DNA from: an uncultured Clostridia bacterium
GTDB taxonomy: Bacteria > Bacillota > Clostridia > Christensenellales > Borkfalkiaceae
DNA: 10,159 bases
Assembly (NCBI GenBank): GCA_947629735.1
Contig: CANREX010000048.1
Location: 1 to 10,159 of the forward strand
Reading direction: 5' to 3'
The notes below the pieces were generated by a model that was given only the letters and a program-made list of their open reading frames with translations, ran no database searches and was not told the DNA's origin. Position 1 is the stretch's first letter. Each line of letters opens with the position of its first letter. The translations under genes were made by a program, and so were the position numbers. Of the stretch, positions 4,743-10,159 are shown one piece after another.

Positions 4743-5360
4743 ATGAACGACTTGCTTGAAGAACTCAAACGGCTTTATCCCGACGCCCGACCCGCGCTGA
4801 AATTCGACGACGAGTACCAGCTGCTCGTCGCTGTAATACTTTCCGCGCAATGCACGGACGAGAGGGTGAACAAGGTCACGGCGGAGCTTTTCAAACAGCA
4901 CGGCACGCCACAGGGCATGCTCGCGCTTTCGCAGGAGGAGCTGGAAGGCTATATCTTTTCCTGCGGGCTGTACAGGAGCAAGGCGGCGCATATACTTTCC
5001 GCCACGCGCGACATTGTCGAAAAATTTAACGGGAAAGTGCCGGGCGACTTCAACGAGCTTAAAAGTCTTGCGGGGGTCGGGCAAAAGACCGCGAACGTTG
5101 TCTTCTCCGTAGCGTTCGGCGGAGACGCGATTGCCGTCGATACGCACGTGTTCCGCGTTGCCAACAGGCTCGGAATCGCCAAAGGCGACACCCCCTTTAA
5201 GGTGGAAGAGGGGTTGAAAGCCGCCATTCCGCAGGAGTGTTGGAGCAAGGCGCACCATTGGCTTATCTTCCACGGCAGACAAGTCTGCCACGCGCGCAAG
5301 CCCGACTGCGAACACTGCACCTTGTCCAAATATTGCGAATTTTTCAAGGCGCAACGCTGA
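4743..5360 (+). CDS. nth: Endonuclease III (DNA glycosylase/AP lyase)
   Basis: The 205-residue protein is full length for Nth, a base-excision-repair enzyme that removes oxidised pyrimidines and cleaves the abasic site by beta-elimination. The LLVAVILSAQCTDERVN segment (27-43) is typical. The helix-hairpin-helix motif LAGVGQKTANVV (109-120) carries the catalytic Lys115. Asp133 in VDTHVFRVANRLG is the second catalytic residue. The C-terminal 4Fe-4S cluster is intact: Cys182, Cys189, Cys192 and Cys198 in the C-x6-C-x2-C-x5-C pattern. The ATG at 4743 matches the usual N-terminus (helical start LLEELKRLYPDA). No ribosome binding site is visible; a promoter-like TAAAAT sits six bases upstream. The gene appears monocistronic, closed by the terminator at 5446-5484. 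Its Fe-S cluster would depend on sulfur mobilisation, though the neighbouring desulfurase need not be the supplier. Confidence 0.96.
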   Translation: MNDLLEELKRLYPDARPALKFDDEYQLLVAVILSAQCTDERVNKVTAELFKQHGTPQGMLALSQEELEGYIFSCGLYRSKAAHILSATRDIVEKFNGKVPGDFNELKSLAGVGQKTANVVFSVAFGGDAIAVDTHVFRVANRLGIAKGDTPFKVEEGLKAAIPQECWSKAHHWLIFHGRQVCHARKPDCEHCTLSKYCEFFKAQR

Positions 5361-5442
5361 AATTGTTTTATAACTCAAAACAAACGCAACAAACAGTGAA
5401 ATTTTCTTCGCGGAAAGATTGATGTGGAAATGATTTATATGT

Positions 5443-5679
5443 AAAGGCGCGCCGCTTTTTCAAAGCGGCGCGCCGAATTTTTTTGCCGAATTTTTTGTCG
5501 TTACCCTCCCCTGCGTCACCCCTATATCTCCCCACCTTGGGGTGGGGAGAATGAGCATAGCGAAAAGAGGGGCAGGGATAATTTTTGCCACATTATAAAA
5601 GCATTGCTACCGCAATTCCACCTATTGCCCTACCCTGCCCTCCCCACTTCCCTATCTTATGGAAGTGGGGAGGTATAGA
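5443..5679. repeat. Large interspersed repeat, copy A (terminator plus palindromic body)
   Basis: This unit is nearly identical to 9920-10159. The last 122 bases (5558-5679 and 10038-10159) match exactly, with about ten differences in the rest. It contains the terminator hairpin at 5446-5474, a 10-bp palindrome at 5527-5550 (TCTCCCCACC-TTGG-inverse) and a 13-bp hairpin at 5639-5673 (CCTCCCCACTTCC and its inverse). No reading frame is convincing. It is probably a family of intergenic repeats in this genome. A partial GTCATTCTG end lies just after it at 5685. Confidence 0.85.
5446..5484 (+). terminator. Intrinsic terminator after nth
   Basis: A perfect 13-bp stem GGCGCGCCGCTTT and its inverse, with a three-base loop (5446-5474), is followed by GAATTTTTTT. 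It sits about 85 bases past the nth stop and forms the left end of the repeated unit. Confidence 0.85.
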
Positions 5680-5723
5680 AAGGTGTCATTCTGCCCGAGG
5701 GTGTTAGCCCTATCCCCCCACTT

Positions 5724-5884
5724 GTCATTCTGAGCAAGCACCGCAGGTGCGCAGTCGAAGAATCCGATATTTCATTGCGCTTAGGACTTTTTTATGTGCC
5801 ATACCCCCAGCCGGATTCCTCGACAAGCTCGGAATGACAAAGTATCAAACCCCAGCCGGATTCCTCGACAAGCTCGGAATGACA
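5724..5884. repeat. Interspersed repeat with terminal inverted repeats, copy 2, right end duplicated
   Basis: The full element runs 5724-5838 and matches 440-560, including GTCATTCTGAGC, GCAGTCGAAGAATCCG, ATTTCATTGCGCTTAGG and GCTCGGAATGAC. The 35-base right end (5805-5839) is repeated exactly at 5850-5884 after ten bases. The variable segment near the left end forms a hairpin (GCACC-GCA-GGTGC), as does the different sequence in copy 1 (GGCT-GAA-AGCC). It lies between the large repeat and the end of the ABC operon. Confidence 0.75.
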
Positions 5885-5929
5885 GCCAAGTACAAATTAC
5901 TCCCCCACTGCACCACTCAATCAAGCGCG

Positions 5930-6967
5930 TTACTCGGCGGCGTAATCTTTATCGGCGGTGTTAATGCAAAAGGCGGTCAGGGCGGCGGCGATAATCAGAT
6001 AAATCGCGTACAGAGCCCAAAGCGCGCCGTCGGAGGGAACGCAATCGTTTATATAGAGGGCGGAGACGGGAATTACGCATTTTGCAAAGCTGTTCATACT
6101 GCCTTTCGTCATGAGGAATTCGGAAATTACGGACAACCCCACAATAATTACGATAATCGCAGCCGTGGGGATATAGTTTTTGTATCTTCCCGCAATAGCT
6201 ATCGACGAACAGGTTATAGCCATAGCTAAGAGCGCGCCGAACATCTTCACAATAAATACGGAAGTGAGCCCGAATGAATAGTAGACATTCCCGTCATAGC
6301 GCAATATGCGCACGGGTTCGCCTACCGCCCCGAAGCACAGCCCCCACACCACGGCGATAAGCCAAAAAATTGCGCAGAGGATATAGCAAGCCGTCAATTT
6401 GCCAGCAAACAGCGTGCGTTTATCGATAGGCGAAGCGTAGTAATTTTTCATCACGCCGCTCTTGTACGGCAGCACGCATATCACTATCGCAATCAACGCC
6501 GCAATCGCAATCAGCGGATAGGGTGACATCCTCATTATCCATAACTGAGCAAACGCGCCGCGCGAGGCGGGTGAAACGTTGTAGATATTCCACTCGGGTA
6601 TGGGCGTTCCCTGAGGCGCGGAGAGGTCTATAAATTTATACCATTCCCCGCCGTTTTGCAGCATAAACGAGAAGTACTCCATGCGCTCTTTAAGATACGC
6701 CAAATCTTGGGTCGTCAGCACCGAATCGGGTTTTACGTCGCTCGCGCCCGTGAGATAGAGATACCAACCGCTGTAATAATCGTATTCCCTCGCAAATCGC
6801 TCTGTGTTCGGCTGATAGGATATGGGATTCCCGATGCTCGTCGTCGCAAGTATGACCGTCAAAAGGGCGATAAGCAACAGCAATAGTCCTATCGTGCACA
6901 GCAGCAATTTTTTATCGGATAATATCCGCCTGAATTCGCTTTTTAACGCTCTTGCAAAATTTTTCAT
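5930..6967 (-). CDS. ABC transporter permease (ABC-2 type), third gene of the operon
   Basis: The 345-residue membrane protein has about six predicted transmembrane segments (roughly 21-41, 150-167, 191-214, 232-258, 265-286, 315-335). A long extracytoplasmic loop lies between the first two (about 42-148). This is the shape of ABC-2/BcrB-like exporter subunits. After the second segment it has KSG, KN, R and F-x-GKL (169-191), also found in the upstream permease, suggesting a paralogous heterodimer with this as the cytoplasmic coupling region. Its ATG overlaps the stop of the upstream gene (ATGA), so translation is probably coupled. The substrate is unknown. ATPase plus two such permeases often export or give immunity to antimicrobial peptides, but lipid or other export is equally possible. 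No clear intrinsic terminator follows the stop; the interspersed repeat may serve. Confidence 0.85.
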   Translation of the reverse strand: MKNFARALKSEFRRILSDKKLLLCTIGLLLLLIALLTVILATTSIGNPISYQPNTERFAREYDYYSGWYLYLTGASDVKPDSVLTTQDLAYLKERMEYFSFMLQNGGEWYKFIDLSAPQGTPIPEWNIYNVSPASRGAFAQLWIMRMSPYPLIAIAALIAIVICVLPYKSGVMKNYYASPIDKRTLFAGKLTACYILCAIFWLIAVVWGLCFGAVGEPVRILRYDGNVYYSFGLTSVFIVKMFGALLAMAITCSSIAIAGRYKNYIPTAAIIVIIVGLSVISEFLMTKGSMNSFAKCVIPVSALYINDCVPSDGALWALYAIYLIIAAALTAFCINTADKDYAAE

Positions 6968-7950
6968 AGGTCACCGTGTATAAACCGTGCGCGCGCCGCT
7001 ATCAGAAACGCCGCCGCGGCGAGGAAGTGCAAAACCGCCAATATGGCGAACACGTAGTCAAATCCGCCCGCATAATTGAGAAATCCGACGACGGGAAACG
7101 CGTTGAACGCCTCGAAATCGTGCATATTCAGCAATACCATCGACCTTGCGCCCGTGGCAATCATCCCTATTAAGCCTGTTATAATTATCGCCATGGGCGG
7201 GACGAAAGCGCTTATCATCGGCTTGAAAAAGGTCGTGCAAAACATGGTCGCCGCATACATAAATAAAATCAGTACAAAATTCCTCAGCCCCAACTGCGCG
7301 AAGAGCTCGACGTTGTCCATAACTTTCACGCCACCGTCATGTATGAGGAAGTCCATTCCGTTGCACGCCGTCCCGATTGTCCCGAAAAGCAACACCAAAA
7401 GAGGAAGTCCAAGCGCGAGAGCCGCGGAAATCAACAGCTTTCCGTCGAAGATTTTCCGCCTGTCGCAGCCCTGAAAAAGGTTTTTGAGTATTCCGCCGCT
7501 CTTTTCAAAGGAAAACGCCCAAAGCGCGCAGACGACGGATATCGCCATAAACGGATAGAGCGACGCCTCGCACACCAAAAAGCAAAAGGCGGAAACCTCG
7601 CAACCTTTGTACTTATCCATGTACTCTTCGATTTGAATATAATCGTATTGCACCGTGTCGGTGGACAAGAAAAACTCCAACTCTTCAAGCTTATAGCTCA
7701 TGTTTTCGTATTGGGCGGGAGTGAACTCCTCCCCGCTCTCCGCAAGATATTTTTTGTACGTTTCAGCGTCGGCTCTGTACTGTTCCGTCAGCACCGCTCT
7801 GTCGAAATCCTGTATGGTTTTTGTCTCTTTCATGGCAAAGAATATGAAAAGGCACAACGCAAACAGTATCAGCACGCCTGCTGCGAAGATAAAATACTTT
7901 TTATAGACGGCTATGCGCCGCGTTTCATAGCGTAAAACACGTTTATTCAT
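6964..7950 (-). CDS. ABC transporter permease (ABC-2 type), second gene of the operon
   Basis: The 328-residue protein has a basic N-terminus, then a membrane segment (about 19-40). A charged, Tyr/Glu-rich extracytoplasmic region (about 41-125) with likely helical content follows. Five further segments come next (about 128-148, 171-195, 222-242, 246-266, 298-319). The stretch KSG...KN...R..F.GKL (150-172) matches the equivalent place in the downstream permease, so the two genes probably arose by duplication and form the two membrane halves of one transporter. Both ends overlap their neighbours by four bases (ATGA), a sign of a tightly coupled operon. It is not recognised beyond the ABC-2 permease class, and no substrate can be assigned. 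Confidence 0.85.
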   Translation of the reverse strand: MNKRVLRYETRRIAVYKKYFIFAAGVLILFALCLFIFFAMKETKTIQDFDRAVLTEQYRADAETYKKYLAESGEEFTPAQYENMSYKLEELEFFLSTDTVQYDYIQIEEYMDKYKGCEVSAFCFLVCEASLYPFMAISVVCALWAFSFEKSGGILKNLFQGCDRRKIFDGKLLISAALALGLPLLVLLFGTIGTACNGMDFLIHDGGVKVMDNVELFAQLGLRNFVLILFMYAATMFCTTFFKPMISAFVPPMAIIITGLIGMIATGARSMVLLNMHDFEAFNAFPVVGFLNYAGGFDYVFAILAVLHFLAAAAFLIAARARFIHGDL

Positions 7951-8654
7951 TGCGCGTTACCGTCGCCGCGGCAGAAGCGGTAGAAAGTCTCTTCGAGGTT
8001 CACGCCTTCGAGTCCCGTCTTGTCGAACATAATCTCGCCCCTGTCGAGCATTATCACCCTGTCGCAAATAGCTTGCATATCCAAAATATTGTGGGAAGAA
8101 ATGATTATCGCCGTCCCGTTTTTTGCAAGCTGCCTGAACAAATCTTTGAAAATTTTGACCGTGACGGGGTCTATCCCGTTGAAAGGCTCGTCCAAAAGCA
8201 GCAGCTCGGGTTCATTGAGCAGCGCGTACGCTATGTGCAGGCGTTGCTTCATGCCCAGCGAATAAGTCTTGTATCTTTCGTTCGCCTGCGCTTTCAGCCC
8301 GACGCTTTCAAGCGTACGGGAAATGGCGTCCTTTTCGATGTCGGGATAGAGGTCGGCGAGCAACGCAAGGTTCTGCTTTCCCGTCAATTCGCCGTAAAAT
8401 GCGGGACTTTCTATCGCGTAGCCTATTTTGCCGCACCTTTCACCCTTGGAATCCGTCACGGGTTTTCCGTTGAAGAGGACTTCTCCGCCGTCGGGATAGA
8501 CAAGCGAACAAATTATCTTCATCAGCGTGCTTTTACCCGCGCCGTTGACGCCTATAAGACCCGTTATGCTTCCGCCGTCACCGATAGTGAAATTCACGTC
8601 ACGCAGCACGACTTTGCTTTTATATACCTTTGTGAGATTGTTGACTTCGAGCAT
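7947..8654 (-). CDS. ABC transporter ATPase (BcrA/NatA-like), first gene of the operon
   Basis: The 235-residue protein is a complete nucleotide-binding domain that would power the two permeases encoded downstream. Visible motifs are: Walker A GVNGAGKST (35-43, Lys41); a Q-loop region IESPAFYGELTGKQNL in which Glu82 replaces Gln, as commonly seen in bacitracin/lantibiotic-type ATPases; signature YSLGMKQR (131-138); Walker B LLLLDEP (151-157, catalytic Glu156); D-loop; and switch His188 (SSHN). The C-terminal extension is short (VNLEETFYRFC). The start ATG at 8654 gives the usual MLEVNNLTKVY beginning. A weak GGCGAGA lies about nine bases upstream. The sigma-A promoter at 8683-8711 drives the operon. 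The final bases overlap the next start codon. No two-component system adjoins it, unlike many bacitracin-type modules. Confidence 0.93.
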   Translation of the reverse strand: MLEVNNLTKVYKSKVVLRDVNFTIGDGGSITGLIGVNGAGKSTLMKIICSLVYPDGGEVLFNGKPVTDSKGERCGKIGYAIESPAFYGELTGKQNLALLADLYPDIEKDAISRTLESVGLKAQANERYKTYSLGMKQRLHIAYALLNEPELLLLDEPFNGIDPVTVKIFKDLFRQLAKNGTAIIISSHNILDMQAICDRVIMLDRGEIMFDKTGLEGVNLEETFYRFCRGDGNAQ

Positions 8655-8682
8655 GTGTTTTCTCGCCGCAGATTTTTCTCAT

Positions 8683-8711
8683 ATGATAGTACAAAACGAT
8701 ATTGTTGTCAA
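8683..8711 (-). promoter_or_regulatory. Sigma-A promoter of the ABC operon
   Basis: On the minus strand TTGACA (8706-8711) and TATCAT (8683-8688) are separated by exactly 17 bases. Transcription should start near 8676, giving a leader of about 22 nt before the ATPase ATG. The spacer holds an imperfect ACAA/TTGT inverted repeat that could bind a regulator; this is weak. Confidence 0.85.
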
Positions 8712-8724
8712 GCGTAAGGATATA

Positions 8725-8761
8725 ATAACAAAAGGGCGGCGCGCCGAAAGGCGCGCCGCCC
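8725..8761 (-). terminator. Intrinsic terminator after the SHOCT membrane protein gene
   Basis: A perfect 12-bp stem GGGCGGCGCGCC and its inverse with a GAAA loop (8734-8761) is followed on the minus strand by TTTTGTTATTATA. It separates the upstream membrane-protein gene from the ABC operon promoter immediately downstream. Confidence 0.8.
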
Positions 8762-8822
8762 ACCATACTCATTATCAATTATCTTTTGAATAAGCTCGTT
8801 GACTTCCTCCAAAAGCCGCCCT

Positions 8823-9383
8823 TTAAACGCGCTCGGTCTTTTCGGGAATTTCCGCCTTTGCGGGATTCTTTATCCCGAGTATCTGGCAACGCTTGCTTTC
8901 GAATTCCTCTTTCGTGATTATGCCCTCGTCCATAATCTGCTTCCATTCCCTTATGCGGATAATTCTTATATCCTCATTGGGGCTTTCCGCGTCGCTGCCG
9001 CTCTTCTTCATGATATAGATGATGAATACGCACAGATAGTAGAGCGCGAGCATGATTACCGCCAAAAGCATCACTATTGCGGCGGTGGACTCCTCGATGT
9101 TAAGCAACGCTATGAGCAAGCCGATAGCGAACGACGAAATCGTCATGCCGTGACCGACTTTCTGCGCCGTTTCGTTCGCCGCGGACACGAGGAATATGCC
9201 CACCATGGCAAACAGATAGATAGCGCCGAACGTCATAACGGTTGACAAAAACGCAGTCTCTGCAAGCTCCGTCGCACCGCCTTTCACCTCTTCACGGATA
9301 ACGCCGCACAGCACTATGCTCAGCATGAACAGTATCGCCGCGGCTGCCTGAAATACCTTCTTCAATATCTTGAAAATCTTCAT
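8823..9383 (-). CDS. Four-helix membrane protein with C-terminal SHOCT domain
   Basis: The 186-residue product has about four transmembrane segments (roughly 10-28, 47-68, 79-95, 101-125). A short charged linker follows, then a SHOCT-like domain at 143-171 (REWKQIMDEGIITKEEFESKRCQILG) with the hallmark G-I-I-T-x-E-E-F. The SHOCT motif is a short helical pair found at protein termini, often in membrane or stress proteins; its role is thought to be oligomerisation but is not settled. The start at 9383 is supported by AAAGGGGG five bases upstream. The frame is open further up, but that part reads through the promoter and antisense to the XRE gene. A consensus promoter lies about 100 bases upstream, with an inverted repeat between its boxes. 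Divergent transcription from an XRE regulator suggests control by it. The function is otherwise unknown. Confidence 0.8.
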   Translation of the reverse strand: MKIFKILKKVFQAAAAILFMLSIVLCGVIREEVKGGATELAETAFLSTVMTFGAIYLFAMVGIFLVSAANETAQKVGHGMTISSFAIGLLIALLNIEESTAAIVMLLAVIMLALYYLCVFIIYIMKKSGSDAESPNEDIRIIRIREWKQIMDEGIITKEEFESKRCQILGIKNPAKAEIPEKTERV

Positions 9384-9488
9384 TTGTACCCCCTTTGTAG
9401 ATGTCTTTTTCGCAAAAAAGCTGACTTTTTGCGCGGCAAAACCTCTCGGCTTTGTCTTTAAAAACATTTTCAAATATTGATTATCAAC

Positions 9489-9517
9489 ATTATACATATT
9501 TTTACTATGTATGTCAA
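9489..9517 (-). promoter_or_regulatory. Consensus sigma-A promoter with embedded operator-like inverted repeat
   Basis: On the minus strand TTGACA (9512-9517) and TATAAT (9489-9494) are spaced by 17 bases, a full consensus match. A 7-bp perfect inverted repeat ATACATA-N7-TATGTAT occupies 9492-9512, filling the spacer and touching both boxes. A protein bound there would block RNA polymerase. The predicted transcript has a leader of about 100 nt. Confidence 0.85.
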
Positions 9518-9560
9518 GCAGTAAAATATTAAAATATTTATATTTTCTTATTACATATCT

Positions 9561-9566
9561 TAAAAT
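9561..9566 (+). promoter_or_regulatory. -10 box of the XRE regulator gene (leaderless geometry)
   Basis: TAAAAT is followed by six bases and the ATG, as for nth and the isomerase-like gene. The -35 region at the right distance (TTATAT, 9538-9543) is weak. No Shine-Dalgarno sequence precedes the ATG. Confidence 0.5.
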
Positions 9567-9572
9567 AGTAGT

Positions 9573-9881
9573 ATGGACAGAAAATTCGTACAGCAACGGA
9601 TAGCGCGCATAAGAAACGCGCACAAAATTTCCGCAAGGCGGCTGAGCGTAGAGCTCGGGCAGAGCACGGAATATATCAACCAGATTGAAAACGGGAAGAG
9701 TTTGCCCTCGCTCGAAGGGCTGTTTAACTTTTGCGATTATTTCGGGATATCCCTCGGCGAATTCTTCGAGGACAAATTCAACTTCCCCGTAGAGTACGCG
9801 AATATCATCGAGGAACTGAACAAGATGGACTCCCTCGCCGTTAATCAGATTTACGAGCTGTTGAAGCTGATAAATAAATGA
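9573..9881 (+). CDS. XRE-family helix-turn-helix transcriptional regulator
   Basis: The 102-residue protein starts with a Cro/CI-type HTH domain (about residues 5-65). It has RIARIRNAHKISARRLSVELGQ, where the turn before the recognition helix (STEYINQIENGKSLPSLEGL) is typical. LFNFCDYFGISLGEFFED closes the five-helix fold. The C-terminal part (70-102) has two predicted helices, likely for dimerisation. No peptide-binding TPR or protease domain follows, so it is a small stand-alone regulator. It is divergent from the SHOCT membrane gene, whose promoter contains a 21-bp inverted repeat, the best candidate operator. It could also repress itself. The ATG has no ribosome binding site, so leaderless translation is likely. 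It is closed by the terminator at 9923-9962. Confidence 0.92.
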   Translation: MDRKFVQQRIARIRNAHKISARRLSVELGQSTEYINQIENGKSLPSLEGLFNFCDYFGISLGEFFEDKFNFPVEYANIIEELNKMDSLAVNQIYELLKLINK

Positions 9882-9919
9882 GATTTCGACGACAACCACT
9901 TGCCCGACGCGACAACAGC

Positions 9920-10159
9920 AAAGGCGCGCCGCTTTTTTCAAAGCGGCGCGCCGATTTTTTTTACCGAATTTTTTGTCGTTACCCTCCCCACTGCGCCACC
10001 CCTATATCTCCCCACCTTGGGGTGGGGAGAATGATCGTAGCGAAAAGAGGGGCAGGGATAATTTTTGCCACATTATAAAAGCATTGCTACCGCAATTCCA
10101 CCTATTGCCCTACCCTGCCCTCCCCACTTCCCTATCTTATGGAAGTGGGGAGGTATAGA
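9920..10159. repeat. Large interspersed repeat, copy B (cut by window end)
   Basis: This is the same orientation and nearly the same sequence as 5443-5679, including both palindromes and the terminator hairpin. It has three extra bases and about ten differences in its first half, and identity in its last 122 bases. It may extend beyond the window. Confidence 0.85.
9923..9962 (+). terminator. Intrinsic terminator after the XRE gene
   Basis: GGCGCGCCGCTTT (9923-9935) and its perfect inverse (9940-9952), with a TTTC loop, are followed by GATTTTTTTT. It lies about 40 bases past the stop codon and is the left end of repeat copy B. Confidence 0.85.

Noticed and set aside
5805..5884. CRISPR-like array (35-base repeat, 10-base spacer)
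   Set aside because: There are only two units, the spacing is too short, and the repeat is the end of a dispersed element also found at 440-560; no cas genes are present.
5747..6229. Plus-strand frame with repeated peptide PAGFLDKLGMT
   Set aside because: The peptide repeat is just the duplicated right end of the interspersed DNA repeat; the remainder is antisense to the permease gene.
9384..9941. Long N-terminal extension of the SHOCT membrane protein
   Set aside because: The extra codons run through a consensus promoter and antisense to the XRE gene. The ATG at 9383 has a strong ribosome binding site and starts a normal membrane protein.
9878..10158. Plus-strand open frames over the last 280 bases
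   Set aside because: They lie on the terminator and repeat copy B, and the same peptides would be read from copy A; there is no ribosome binding site.

Overview
The window looks like chromosomal DNA of an uncultured, probably gut-associated Clostridia (Firmicutes) lineage, perhaps close to Christensenellales. This is an inference from three things: consensus sigma-A promoters, strong AAGGAG-type ribosome binding sites, and GC-rich intergenic DNA full of hairpins and short interspersed repeats. No rRNA, tRNA, CRISPR array, transposase or phage gene is visible.

Layout, left to right. At 1-128 (minus) is the start of a lipoprotein gene. Its leader (129-308) folds into a long imperfect hairpin followed by mutually exclusive antiterminator and terminator stems, behind a near-consensus promoter at 315-343. 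From 350 to 1058 there is no credible gene, only interspersed repeats and a chain of palindromes. A TIM-barrel sugar phosphate isomerase/epimerase-like gene (1098-1907, minus) follows. Next come two divergent small genes of unknown function, both with Gly/Asn-rich tracts (2078-2464 minus, 2544-2915 plus). A class V aminotransferase/cysteine desulfurase (3153-4268, minus) is divergent from a small Cys-containing DUF3343/Se-S-carrier-like gene (4337-4579, plus). nth, endonuclease III (4743-5360, plus), follows and is closed by a strong terminator.

From 5361 to 5929 there are only repeats. One is a roughly 240-bp unit that recurs at 9920-10159 and so brackets the rest of the window. Inside the bracket is a three-gene ABC exporter operon on the minus strand (ATPase 7947-8654, permease 6964-7950, permease 5930-6967) with ATGA overlaps and its own promoter. 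Then comes a four-helix membrane protein with a SHOCT tail (8823-9383, minus), divergent from an XRE-type regulator (9573-9881, plus). A 21-bp inverted repeat lies exactly between the -35 and -10 boxes of the membrane-protein promoter.

How the genes fit together. The ABC genes form one export or immunity-type transporter. The XRE protein is the natural candidate regulator of the SHOCT membrane gene. The cysteine desulfurase and the small Cys protein could form a sulfur (or selenium) transfer pair. The isomerase and nth stand alone. Three genes (isomerase, nth, xre) have a -10-like hexamer exactly six bases before the ATG and no Shine-Dalgarno sequence, suggesting leaderless mRNAs. The most novel-looking items are the leader RNA at 129-308 and the divergent Gly/Asn-rich pair at 2078-2915.
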